In this document: positions 51,601-63,400 of the stretch, one piece after another | Layout of the letters: each line of letters starts with the position of its first letter | How positions within the stretch are numbered: the stretch's first letter is position 1 | NCBI GenBank assembly: GCA_949130485.1 | Contig: OX422194.1 | Coordinates: 3,388,641 to 3,452,640 of the forward strand | Direction of reading: 5' to 3' | DNA from: Agelas oroides | Taxonomy: Eukaryota; Porifera; Demospongiae; Agelasida; Agelasidae | DNA: 64,000 nt | Made by a program: the position numbers and the translations under genes | The notes under the pieces: model-generated | Told to the model about the DNA's origin: nothing | The model's database searches: none | Seen by the model: only the letters and a program-made list of their open reading frames with translations

Positions 51601-54600
51601 CTGCACATAAACAGGCTTGCACGAGCTTCACAGGGCCTCCACAGTGGTGAAAACTGATTTAGAGGTCTTCTCTGGCTCTTAAACAGGTTTGTACGAGCTT
51701 CATAGGACCTCCACAGTGGTGAAAACTGCTTTCTCGATCATTCCTGGCTGTTAAACAGGGATGAACGTGCTTCACAGCACCTCCACGACGGTGAAAACGG
51801 CTTTATCAGGTCTTTCTCGCACATACACAGGCTTGACCGAGCTTCACAGGGCCTCCACCGTGGTGAAAACTGATTTTTAGGTCTTCCCTCACACTTTAAC
51901 AGCATTGCATGCACAAGCTTCACAGGACCTCCCGGGAGGTTAAAACCGCATGGTCAGACGATTAACGCTCATAAACAGGCTTGTACGAGCTTCACAGGAC
52001 CTCCACAGTGGTGAAAACTGCTTTCTCGATCATTCCTGGCAGTTAAACAAGGATGCACGTGCTTCACAGCACCTCCTCGGCGGTTAAAACGACTTTATAA
52101 GGTCTTTCTGCACATAAGCGGGCTTGCACAAGCTTTACAGTGCCTCCACCGTGGTGAAAACTGCTTTCTAGGTCTTTCCTGGCACTTAATTAAACAGGCC
52201 TGCACGTGCTTCACAGCACCTCCTAGGCGGTTAAAACGGCTTTATAAGGTCTTTCCCGCACATAAACAGGCTTGCACAAGCTTCACAGTGCCTCCACAGA
52301 GGTAGAAACAGCTTTCTAGGTCTTTCCTGACACTTAAACAGGTTTGCACGAGCTTCACAGGACCTCTCAGGAGGTTAAAACCGCTTTGTCAGACCTTTCA
52401 CGCTCATAAACAGGCTTGCACGAGTATTACAGGAGCTCCCCAGTGATGAAAACTGCGTTCTAGATCTTTCCTAACATTTGAATAGACTTGCACGACCTTC
52501 ACAGGACTTCTCGGGAGGTTGAAACCGCTTTGTGAGACCTTTCACGCACATAAACAGGCTTGCACGAGCATTACAGGGCCTTCAGGGTGGTCAAAACTAC
52601 TTCCTAGGTCTATCCTGTCTCTTAAACAAGCTTGCGGTGTTTCACTGGAGTTTCACAGTCGTGAAAAGTGCTTTCCAGATCTTTCCCGGCTCTTAAACAG
52701 GTTTGCACGAGCACCACAGGACCTCCGCAGTGGTGAAAACTCCTTTCTAAGTCTTTCCTGGCAGTTAAACAGGCCTGCACGTGCTTCGCAGCGCCCCTCG
52801 GCGATTAAAACGGCTTTGTCAGGTCTTTCCCGCATATAAACACGCTTGCACGTGCTTCACAGGGCCTCCACAGTGGTGAAAACTACTCTCTAGGCTTTTC
52901 CTGGCTCTTAAACAAGCTTGCACGAGCTTCACAGGACCTCCTGGGAGGTTAAAACCACATGGTCAGACCATTCACGCTCATAAACAGGCTTGCACGAGCT
53001 TCACAGGACCTCCACAGTGGTGAAGACTGCTTTCTCGATCATTCCTGGCAGTTAAACAGGGATGCAAGTGCTTCACAGCACCCCCTCGGGGGTTAAAACG
53101 TCTTTATCAGGTCTTTCCCTCACATAACCACGCTTGAACGGGCTTCACAGGGCCTCCACAGAAGTGGAAACTGCTCTCTAGTTCTTTCCTGGTACTTAAA
53201 TAGTCTTGCACGAGTTTCACAGGACATCCACAGTGGTGAAAACTGCTTTCTACATCTTTCCTAGCACTAAAATAGGCTTGCACGAGCTTCACACGCCTTC
53301 TCTGGAGGTTAAAAGCGCTTTATGAGACCTTTCACGCACATAAACAGGCTGGCACAAGTATTACAGTACTTCCATTGTGGTGAAACCAGCTTTCTAGTTC
53401 GTTCTTGGTACTTAAACAGGCTTGGATGGGCTTCATAGTGCTTCGATAGTAGTGAAAACTGCTTTCTCGATCTTTACTGGCACTTAAACAGGCCAGCACG
53501 TGCTTCACATCACCTCCTCGGCGGTTAAAACGGCTTTATCAGGTCTTTCCCGCACATACACAAGCTGATACGAGCTTCCCCGTGCCTCCAGAGTGGTTAA
53601 AACTGCTTTCACAATCTTTGCTGGCACTTAAACAGGCCTGCACGTGCTTGATAGCATCTGCACGGCGGATAAAACAGATTTTTTCAGACCTTTCCTACAT
53701 TTAAACAGGTTTGCACGAGCATCACAGGACGTCAACAGTGGTGAAAACTGCTTTCTCTAGATTTCCTGACACTTAAACAGAGCTGCACGTGCTTCACAGC
53801 ACCTCCTCGGCGGTTAAAACGGCTTTGTCAGGTCTTTTCCCACATATAAACACGCTTGCATGAGCTTCACAGGACTCCACAGTGGTGAAAACTGCTTTCT
53901 AGGCTTTTCCTGGCCCTTAAACAAGCTTGCACGAGCTTCACTGGACTTCCACAGTGGTGAAAACTGCTTTCTAGGTCTTTCCTGACACTTAAACAGGCTT
54001 GCACGAACTTCACAGGACCTCTCGGGAGGTTAAAACCGCTTTGTCAGACCTTTCACGCTGATAAAGAGGCTTGCATGGGTATTAAAGGACGGCCACCATG
54101 GTGAAAACAGCGTTGTAGATCTTCCTAACACTTAAATAGGCTTACGTGAGCTTCACGGACCTCGCGTTAGGTTAAAACCGCTTTGTTAGACCTTTCACGC
54201 ACATAAACAGGCTTGCAACAGCTTTACAAGACGTCCAGAGTGGAGAAAAATGCGTTCTAGATCTTTCCTGACATTAAAATAGACCTGCACGAACTTCACA
54301 AAACCTCTCGGTAGGTTAAAACCGCTTTGTGAGATCTTTCCCGCACATAAACAGGCTTGCACGAGCTTCACAGGACCTCTCAGGAGGTCAAAACCGCTTT
54401 GTCAGACCTTTTACGCTGATAAACAGGGTTGCATGAGTATTAAAGGACGGCCACAGTGGTGAAAACAGCGTTCTAGATCTTCCTAACACTTAAATGGACT
54501 TAAGTTACGCGAGCTTCACGGACCTCGCGTGTAGTTAAAACCGCTTTGTTAGACCTTTAACGCACATAAACAGGCTTGCAACAGCATTACAAGACTTCCA

Positions 54601-57600
54601 GAGTGGACAAAAATGCGTTCTAGATCTTTCCTGACATTTAAATAGACCTGCATGAGCTTCACAAAACCTCTCTGGAGGTTAAAACCGCTTTGTTAGACCT
54701 TTAACGCACATAAACAGGCTTGCACGAGCTTCACAGGTCCTCCAGAGTGGTAGAATTGCTTTCTCGATCATTCCTGGCAGTTAAACGGATAAGAACGTGC
54801 TTCACAGCACCCCCTCGGCGGTTAAAACGGCTTTATCAGGTGTTTCCCGCACATACACAGGCTAACACGAGCTTCACCGTGCATCCACAGTGGTGAAAAC
54901 TGCCTTCACGATCTTTGCAGCACTTAAACAGGCCTGCACGTGCTTCATAGCATCTGCACGGCGGATTAAACAGCTTCTTCAGACCTTTCCCGCATCTAAA
55001 CCGGCTTGCACGAGCATCACAGGACGTTCACAGGGGTGAAAACTGCTCTCTCTAGACTTCCGGGCACTTAAACAGGGCTGCACGTACTCCACAGCACCTC
55101 CTCGGCGGTTAAAACGGCTTTGTCAGGTCTTTCCCCCACATCCCACGCTTGCACGAGATTAACAGGGCCTCCACAGTAGTGAAAACTGAATTCTAGGCTT
55201 TTCCTTGCTCTTAAACAGGCTTGCACGAGCTTCACTGGACTTCCACAGTGGTGAAAACTGCTTTCTAGATCTTTCCTGACACATAAACAGGCTTGCACAA
55301 GCTTCACATCACCTCTCGGGAGTTTAAAACCGCTTTGTCAGACTTTTCACACTCATGAACAGCCTTGCACGAGCATTACAGGAGCTCCATTGTGGTGAAA
55401 ACTGCTTTCTAGGTCTTAACAGGCCTGCACGTGCTTCACAGCACCTGCACGGCGGTTAAAACAGCCTTTTCAGACCTTTCCCGCATTTTAACTGGCTTGC
55501 ACGAGCGTCACAGGACCTACACACTGGGGAAAACTGCTTTCTAGGTCTTTCCTGTCAGATAATAGGCCTGCACGTGCTTCACACACCTACTAGGAGGTTA
55601 AAACAGCTTTATACGGTCTTTCCCGCATATAAACAGGCTTGTAGAGCTTCACAGGGCCTCCAGAGTGGTAAAAACTGCTTTCTCTAGATTCCCTGGCCCT
55701 TAAAGAGGGCTGCACGTGCTTCACAGCACATCCTGGGCGATTAAAAGGGGTTTGTCAGGTCTTTCCCGCAAATAAACAGGCTTGCACGAGCTTCACAGGA
55801 CCTCCACAATGATTAAAAACTGCTTTCTCACTCATTCCTGGCAGTTAAACAGAGATGCACGTGCTTCACAGCCCTCCTCGGCGGTTGAAACGGCTTTATC
55901 AGGTATTTCCCCCACATACACAGGCTTTCACGAGCTTCACAGGACCTCCACAGTGGTGGAAACTACTTTCTAGGTCTTTCCTAACACTTAAAATAGGCTT
56001 GCACGAGCTTCACAAAAACTCTCGGGAGGTTAAAAGCGCTTTGTGAGACGTTTCACGCACATAAACAGGCTTGCACGAGCATTACAGGACCTCCACAGTG
56101 GTGAAAACTGCTTTCTAGTTCTTTCCTGTCAGTCAAACAGGTCTGCACGTACTTCACAGTACCTCCTCGGAGGTTAAAACGGCTTTATATGGTCTTTTCC
56201 GCACATAAACAGGCTTGTACGAGCTTCACAGGGCCTCCAGAGTGGTAAAACTGCTTTCTCTAGATTCCCTGGCACTTAAACAGGCCTGCACGTGCTTCAT
56301 AGCACCTGCACGGCGATTAAAACAGCTTTTTCAGACCTTTACCGTTTTTAAATTGCCTCATAGGACCTCCACATTGATGAAAACTGCTTTCTATAGATTT
56401 CCTGGCACTTAAAGATGGGTGCACGTGCTTCACAGCACCTCCTCGGCAGTTAAAACGGCTTTGTCATGTCTTTCCCGGAAATAAACAGGCTTGCACAAGC
56501 TTCACAGGGCCTCTAGAGTGTTAATAACTGTTTCACTAGATTCCCTGACATTTAAACAGGCCTGCGCGGCGGTTAAAACAGCTTTTTCAGACCCTTTCCC
56601 GCATTTAAACAGGCTTGCACGAGCCTCACAGGACCTCCACAGTGGTGAAAACTGCTTTCTCTAGATTTCCTGGCACTGAAAAGAGGGCTGCATGTGCTTC
56701 ACAGCACCTCCTCGGCGGTTAAAACGGCGTTGTCAGGTCTTTCCCGCAAATTAACAGGCTTGCAGAAGCTTCACAGGGCCTCCAGTGTGGTAAAAACTTC
56801 TCTGCAGGTCTTTCCTGGCTCTTAAACAGGCTCGCATGAGTTTCACAGCACTTCCACAGTTGTGAAAACGGCTTTCTCGATCATTCTTGGCAGTTAAACG
56901 GGGATGTACGTGATTCACAGCACTTCCTCGGCGGTTAAAACGGCTTTATCAGGTCTTTCCCGCACAGACACAGGATTGCACGTGCTTCAACGTGCCTCCA
57001 CAGTGGTGAAAACTGCTTTTCTAGTTCTTTCCCGGTACTTAAACAGGCTTGGATGAGTTTCACAGGACTTCCACACTGGTGAAAACTGCTTCTTCTAGAT
57101 TTCCTGGCACTTAAACATGCCTGCACGTGCTTCACAGCCCCTCCTCGGCGATTGAAACGGCTTTGTCGGGTCTTTCCCGCAAATAAACAGGCTTGCACGA
57201 GCTTCACAGGGCCTCCAGAGTGGTAAAAACTGCTTTGTAGGTCTTTCCTGTCAGATAACCGGCCTGCACGTGGTTCACAGCACCTATTAGGAGGTTAAAA
57301 TAGCATTATACGGTCTTTCCCGCATATAAACTGGCTTGTAAGAGCATCACAGCGTCTAAACAGCTTTCTCTAGATTCCCTGGAACTTAAACAGGCCCGCA
57401 CGTGCCTCATAGCACCTGCACGACGGTTAAAACAGCCTTTTCAGACCTTTCCCGCATTTAAACAAGCTTCCACGAGCCTCACAGGACCTCCACAGTGGTG
57501 AAAACTGCTTTCCCTACATTTCCTGGCACTTAAAGAAGGCTGCATGTGCTTCACAGCTCCTCCTCGGCGGTTAAAACGTCTTTGTCAGGTCTTTCCCGCA

Positions 57601-58114
57601 AATAGAGATGCTTGCACTAGCTTCACAGGGCCTCCAGAGTGGTTAAAACTGCTTTCTAGGTGTTTCCTGTCAGATAACAGGCCTGCACGTGTTTCACATC
57701 ACCTCGGCGATTAAAACGTCCTTGTCAGGTCTTTCCCGCAAATAAATAGGCTTGTACGAGCTTTACAGGCCCTCCAGAGTGGTAAATACTGCTTTCTAAG
57801 TCTTTCCTGGCTCTTAAACAGGCTTGTACGAGCTTCACAGGACCTCCACAGTGGTGAAAACTGGTTTCTCGATCATTCCTGGCAGTTAAACTGGGATGCA
57901 CGTGTTTCACAGCACCTCCTCGGCGGTTAAAACGGCTTTATCATGCAGGTCTTTCCTGCACATACGCAGGCTTGCACGAGCTTCACAGGACCTGCACAGA
58001 GGTGAAAACTGCTTTCTAGTTCTTTCCTGGTACTTAAACAGGCTTGGACGAGCTTCACAGGACTTCCATGGCACTGTGGTGAAAACTGCTTTCTCGATCT
58101 TCACTGCCACTTAA
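48689..58114. repeat. 72-bp satellite array, block 5
   Basis: The block resumes the interrupted unit with CCCTCTTTGTGAGACC and continues in the same orientation. It contains TTAATTAA units at 49217, 51334 and 52186, CATGCA units at 51908 and 57942, and a related CATGGCA unit at 58067. From about 55400 onward monomers look more varied: deletions, GATAATAGGCC-type tails and CTGCACGGCGGTTAAAACAGC cores become common. The block ends in TTAA (58111-58114). Confidence 0.95.
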
Positions 58115-58770
58115 GGGTGGTCGGAACTAACAACCGTGCAGATGCAAAAGTATGCAAAAAGCTGTTGTCATGAAACAACCTGGGCAATTATTTTGATGAC
58201 CCCAATCCACTTACTGGAAGCGTCGGGTGTGGCTACGTTTACATTGCAGCAAGGAGGCCGGTTTACTGTACACAAGAGGCGGTTCTTTCTCAAAGAGCAG
58301 CTAGGTGCGGTTTACATAACTCTGTAAAACTTGGCCTGTGCTCACTGGAATTGAACTTTAGTTTGTTTTGCGACATCCTGGGGGAGTGGACTTGACCGTA
58401 ACAGAACGTTTTTCAGGAAATACGTGCTGAAAAGCCGGGCATTATACGCCGCTAGCCCGTGAAAACGGCGAAGCGCGTGCTTCTGTTTGACTTACGATGA
58501 AAAGCGTTCTGTTATTGGATTCCTCTCGTAGACGATGTTCCAAGTCAGTAAGTTACTCCGTTCGAAAGTTTTATCAACAAATATGTCTGAATTTAGCCGC
58601 TCCACTGTTCAGCTTGTGGACAAGGTAGATTCATAAACTTGTACGTGTGTTTAGTAGTCCACACGGACGCTAAGTTGCAGCAGGCTGTGCGTTTAAAAGC
58701 CTTTTTATTGCCGAGATACAACCCCCTAGCAACCGGCCGCGCGGGCGCCCTCAATTAGTTCCGACCACCC
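58115..58770. mobile_element. 656-bp TTAA-type MITE
   Basis: Perfect 16-bp inverted ends GGGTGGTCGGAACTAA (58115-58130 and the complement at 58755-58770), flanked by TTAA at 58111-58114 and 58771-58774. It sits in the same CACTTAAACAGG monomer tail as the element at 10898, but the ends are unrelated, so this is a separate family. The interior is unique; a 63-codon open frame at 58136-58327 shows no domain. Piggybac- or Kolobok-like mobilisation is inferred from the target site only. Confidence 0.9.
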
Positions 58771-59326
58771 TTAAACAGGCCTGCACGTGCTTGACAGCAC
58801 TTCCTCGGCTCTAAATCTTTCCTGGCTCTTAAACAGGCTTGCACAAAGTTCACAGCACCTCCACAGTGGTGAAAACTGCTTTCTAGATCTTTCCTGGCAC
58901 TTAAAGAGGCTTGATGGAGCTTCACAGGACCTCTCCTGTGGTTGAAACGGATTTGTGAGGCCTTTCCCGAATATAAACAGGCTTGCACGAGCTTCACAGG
59001 CCCTCCACAGTAGTGAAAACCGCTTTGTCGAATTTTCCTGGCAGTTAAACAGGCCTGCACGTGCTTCACAGCATCTCCTCGGAGATTAAAAGGTCTTGAT
59101 CATGTCTTTCTCGCACATACACAGGCTTGCACGACCTTCAGAGGACCTCCACAGTGGTGAAAACTGCTTTCTAGTTCTTTCCTGGCACTTCAACAGGCTT
59201 GGATGAGTTTCACAGCACCTCCTCGGCGGTTAAAACCTGTTTGTCAGGTCTTTCCCGCACACAAACAAGCTTGCACGAGCTTCATAGGACGTCCACAGTG
59301 GTGAAAACCGCTTTCTAGGTCTTTCC
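58771..59326. repeat. 72-bp satellite array, block 6
   Basis: A short island of somewhat diverged monomers between two transposons. Several units are truncated (for example near 58795-58830, where a B core runs into an A tail). It ends with the GGTCTTTCC copy at 59318-59326 that is repeated after the next element. Confidence 0.92.
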
Positions 59327-59570
59327 TAGCCTCGTTCCCGGCGCGCGCGAGAAACGGAGAAGCGCCTGGTACACACTGTTTGCGCATGCGTTTAATCTCA
59401 CCAAGATGTGGAGACTCCCGACTATTTTCTGATTCTTCCGTGTCATGTGGCGTCAGAATTCGCACTCGATATAGTAAACTTGTCAGGATAATATAATGGG
59501 GTGTAATGAAAGTTCGGATTTTGAGCAAGCGATTTTTCAAGACCTTCAGCGACTTGCGACTCCAAGTATG

Positions 59571-59771
59571 GTTCTCTAAACTTTCAACTCTGCGTTTGCA
59601 CTTCGCACACATGAGATTCGGTAAACCGTCGTCATCGTTCAACGTTATATCCAACAGATCGCTTATCCTTGATGCTGGTCTTTCCTGGCTAGCAGTTTTT
59701 TTACCAATCAATGCTACTCTGTGGTGGCTGTAAGCCACAGAGGATCCGCAAAAGCGGCACACCGATGCCAT
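59571..59771 (-). pseudogene. ZAD-like zinc-finger domain fragment
   Basis: The minus-strand frame from ATG at 59771 (context AAAATGG; an in-frame ATG also lies at 59789) encodes MASVCRFCGSS..., with a second pair CAKC about 46 residues later followed by KRRVESLE. A CX2C pair, a 40-50 residue spacer with a DGLP-type turn, a second CX2C pair and a helix is the arrangement of the ZAD (zf-AD) domain. That domain mediates dimerisation or protein contacts in some animal zinc-finger proteins. Only this first domain is present; downstream the frame runs through LKVLKNRLLKIRTF and on into satellite with no DNA-binding fingers. It may be a captured host first exon or the start of a lost transposase gene. 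The cysteines are visible; the family name is my recognition, not a search result. Confidence 0.55.
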
Positions 59772-59810
59772 TTTCGCTAACTGGGCCACGTCGGGATGTT
59801 TACTACTTAA

Positions 59811-60317
59811 CCCTTTAACAACGAATGACGACTACAGTCGTCATCGAAATTCGGCCGCATGTTATCAGTTGGCGCAATCCGTTTTGAAGATAGGTTCTGC
59901 GCTAGCAGAAAGGGTGGGACAGGGGGAGGTGGGTGGGTGCACCGCTCTGGCTGACAGTGCATGGCGGCTGTTGCAGCTGGCTATAGAAAGGGCCTGGTCA
60001 GCACTGGATGGCCCGTTCTTCTGCTTTCTTGTACAAACGAGTGTAGAAAACGGTGCTTTCACCTTGTATGGACTCCATTTCTGGCTTTTTAGGCAGCTTT
60101 CAGTCTGGACGAGCGCTCTCTGGTGGAAGGGCCCTGACTGCTGAACGCTCGGTAATGAGTGGGTGTGGTGAGGGTCATGAACCTGCAAAGAACTTCTGAA
60201 AGAAGCTGTGGATCAAGTTTCTTGAGTTAACTCCTGGCAGAAGTGGAAATACAGGTGAAAGAAGGTTGGACTAGTCTGCACAAGAGCATTAGGGAAATTA
60301 CTTTAGTATTTAAAGGG
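59811..60317. mobile_element. Probable nested TTAA element (507 bp)
   Basis: Begins CCCTTTAAC after TTAA (59807-59810) and ends TTTAAAGGG before CTAA (60318-60321), a one-mismatch target duplication. CCC...GGG ends at TTAA are typical of piggyBac-type elements. Near the left end an inverted motif ATGACGACTACAGTCGTCAT is seen. The short inverted ends (about 8 bp) and the imperfect duplication keep this tentative. It lies upstream of the ZAD-like start, in what would be that gene's 5' region. Confidence 0.5.
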
Positions 60318-60437
60318 CTAAATTTTGTCAGAGCACACGCTCCTAAACAGTGTAAACGTGAGCAACGCCATTTTGAATTAACCGGAAGCGCATCAGTGCG
60401 TACCAGGCGCTCTTCCTCCGCGCCGGGCACCAGGCTA

Positions 60438-63400
60438 GGTCTTTCCTGGCTCTTAAACAGGCTTGCACGAGCTTCACAGGACCTCCACAGCTGTGAAAAC
60501 TGCTTTCTCGATCTTCCCTGGCACTTAAACAGGCCTGCATGTGCTTCATAGCACTTGCACAGCCTTTTCAGACCTTACCCGCATTTAAACAGGCTTGCAC
60601 GAGCCTCATAGGGCCTCCACGGTGGTGAAAAATGCTTTCTCGATCTTTCCTGGCACTTAAACAGGCCTGCACGTGCTTCATAGCACTTGCACGGCGGTTA
60701 AAACAGCCTTTTCAGGCCTTTCCTGCATTTAAACAGGCTTGCACGAGCCTCACAGGACCTCCATAGTGGCGAAAACTGCTTTCTAGATCTTTCCTGATAC
60801 TTAAAGAGGCTTGGTGATGTTTCCAGGACCTCTACTGTTGTTGAAACGGCTTTGTCAGTCCTTTCCCGAATATAAACAGGCTTGCACGAGCTTCACAGGT
60901 CTTCCACAGTGGTGAAAACTGCTTTCTCGATTTTTCCTGGCACTTAAACACGCCTGCACGTGCTTCCCAGCACCTCCTCGGAGGTTAAAACGGCTTGATG
61001 AGATCTTTCCTGGCTCTTAAAGAGAGCTTCACAGGACTTCCACAGTGGCGAAAAATGCTTTCTGGGTCTTTCATGGCACTTAACATCACTTGCACGGCGG
61101 TTAAAACAGCTTTTTAAGACCTTTCCCGCATTTAAGCAGCCTTGCACTAGCCTAACAGGACCTCCGCAGTGGTGAAAACTGTTTCCTCTAGATTTCCTGG
61201 GACTTAAACAGGCCTGCACTTGCTTCACAGCACCTCCTCGGAGATTAAAATGGCTTTGTCAGGCCTTTCCCGCAAATAAAACAGGCTTGCAAGAGCTTCA
61301 CAGGACCTCCAGTGTGGTAAAAACTGCTTTCTAGGTCTTTCCTGTCAGACAGGCCTGCACGTGCTTCACAGCACCTACTCGGAGGGTAAAACTGCTCGAT
61401 CAGGTCTTTCCCGCACAGAAACAGGCTTGCACGAGCTTCACAGGACATCCACAGTGTTGGAAACTGCTTTCTAGATCTTTCCTATAACATTTAAATTGGC
61501 TTGCACAAGCTTCACAGGACTTCTCGGGAGGATAAAAGTGCTTTGTGAGACCTTTCACGCACATAAACAGGCTTGAACAAGCATTATACATGACCTCCAC
61601 AGTGGTGAAAACAGCTTTCTAGCTCTTTCCTGTTACTTAAACAGGCACGCACGAGCTACACAGGGCTTCCACAGGTGTGAAAACTGCTTTCTATGTCTTT
61701 TTTGTCAGTTAAACAGGCCTGCACGTGCTTCACAGCACCTCCTCGGAGGTTAAAACGGCTTTATATGGTCGTTCCCGCACATAAACAGGCTCATACAAGC
61801 TTTACAGGGCCTCCAGAGTGGTAAAAACTGCTTTCTATAGATTCCCTGGCACTTAAACAGGCCTGCACGTGCTTCATAGCACCTGCACGGCGGTTAAAAC
61901 AGCTTTTTCTGACCTTTCCCACATTTAAACAGGCTTGCATGAGCCTCACAGGACGTCCACAGGGGTGAAAACTTCTTTCTTTAGACTTCCGGGCACTTAA
62001 ACAGGGCTGCACGTACTCCACAGCACCTCCTCGGCGGTTAAAACAGCTTTGTCAGGTCTTTCCCCCACATACCCACGCTTGCACGAGCTTCACAGGGCCT
62101 CCAGAGTGGTAAAAACTGCTTTCTAGGTCTTTCCTGCCACTTAAACAGGCTTGCACGAGCTTCACAGGACCTCCACAGTGGTGAAAACTGCTTTCTCGAT
62201 CATTCCTGGCAATTAAACAGGGATGCAGGTGCTTCACAGCACCTTCTTGGCGGTTAAAACGGCTTTATCAGGTCATTCCCGCACATACACAGGCTTGCAC
62301 GAGCTTCACAGGATGTCCACAGTGGTGAAAACAGCTTTCTAGTTCCTTCCCGGTACTTAAACAGGCTTGGACGAGCTTCACAGGACTTCTACAGTGGTGA
62401 AAACTGCTTTCTCTCTCTTTACTGGCACTTAAACAGGCCTGCACATGGTTCATAGCATCTGCACGGCGGATAAAACAGCTTTTTCAGACCTTTCCTGCAT
62501 TTAAACAGGCTTGTACGGGCATCACAGGACGTCCACAGTGGTGAAAACTGCTTTCTCTAGATTTCCTGACACTTTAACAGGCTTGCACGAGCTTCACAGG
62601 ACTTCTCGGGAGGTTAAAATCGCTTTGTCAGACCTTTCACGCTCATAAACAGGCTTGCACGAGCATTACAGGAGCTCCACAGTGGTGAAAACTGCGTTCT
62701 AGATCTTTCCTAACACTTAAATAGACTTGCACGAGCTTCACAGGACCTCTTGTGAGGTTGAAACAGCTTTGTGAGACCTTTCACGCACATAAACAGGATT
62801 GCACGAGCATTAAAAGACCTCCACAGTGGTGAAAACAGCTTTCTATATAGTTCTTTCGTAGTACTTAAACAGGCATGCACGAGTTTCACAGGACTTCCGC
62901 AGTGGTGAAAACTGTTTTCAAAGTCTTTCCTGGCACTTAAACAGGCCTGCACGTGCTTCGCAGCGCCCCACGGCGGTTAAAACGGCTTTGTCAGGTCTTT
63001 CCCGCACATGAACACTCTTGCACGAGCTTCACAGGGCCTACACAGCGGTGAAAACTGCTCTCTAGGCTTTTCCTGGGTCTTAAACAAGCTTGCACGAGCT
63101 TCACTGGACTGCCACAGTGGTGAAAACTGCTTTCTAGGTCTTTCCTGACACTTAAACAGTCTTGCACGAGCTTCACAGGACCTCTCGGGAGGTTAAAACC
63201 GCTTTGTCAGACCTTTCACGCTGATAAACAGGCTTGCATGAGCATTACAGGACCGCCACAGTGGTGAAAACTGCGTTCTAGATCTTTCCTAACACTTATA
63301 TATAGACTTACGCGAGCTTCACGGACCTCGCGTGAGGTTAAAACCGCTTTGTTAGACCTTTCACGCACATAAACAGGCTTGCACCAGCATTACAGGACTT

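Larger units (their letters stand above)
59327..60437. mobile_element. Mutator-like element carrying an exon
   Basis: The insert has imperfect inverted ends of roughly 50 bp beginning TAGCCTSGTKCCCGGCGCG, with GCGCCTGGTAC near the inner part of both arms. If the ends are TAGCCT...AGGCTA, the duplication is 9 bp (GGTCTTTCC at 59318-59326 and 60438-60446), which suits the Mutator (MULE) superfamily. Because the flanks continue matching, odd-length readings from 5 to 11 bp are also possible, so the family call is tentative. The interior holds a ZAD-like zinc-finger exon on the minus strand and a nested TTAA element. No transposase is visible. MULEs are known to pick up gene fragments, mainly in plants, which is why this combination stands out. 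Confidence 0.7.

Noticed and set aside
58136..58327. 63-codon frame within the TTAA MITE
   Set aside because: No recognisable domain, and it lies in a short non-autonomous element.
59869..60188. Overlapping frames on both strands in the nested TTAA element
   Set aside because: Two frames of similar length on opposite strands in GC-rich DNA, with no motif and no upstream signals.
60243..60551. 102-codon frame crossing the end of the exon-bearing element into satellite
   Set aside because: It runs across a transposon boundary into monomers; a chance frame.
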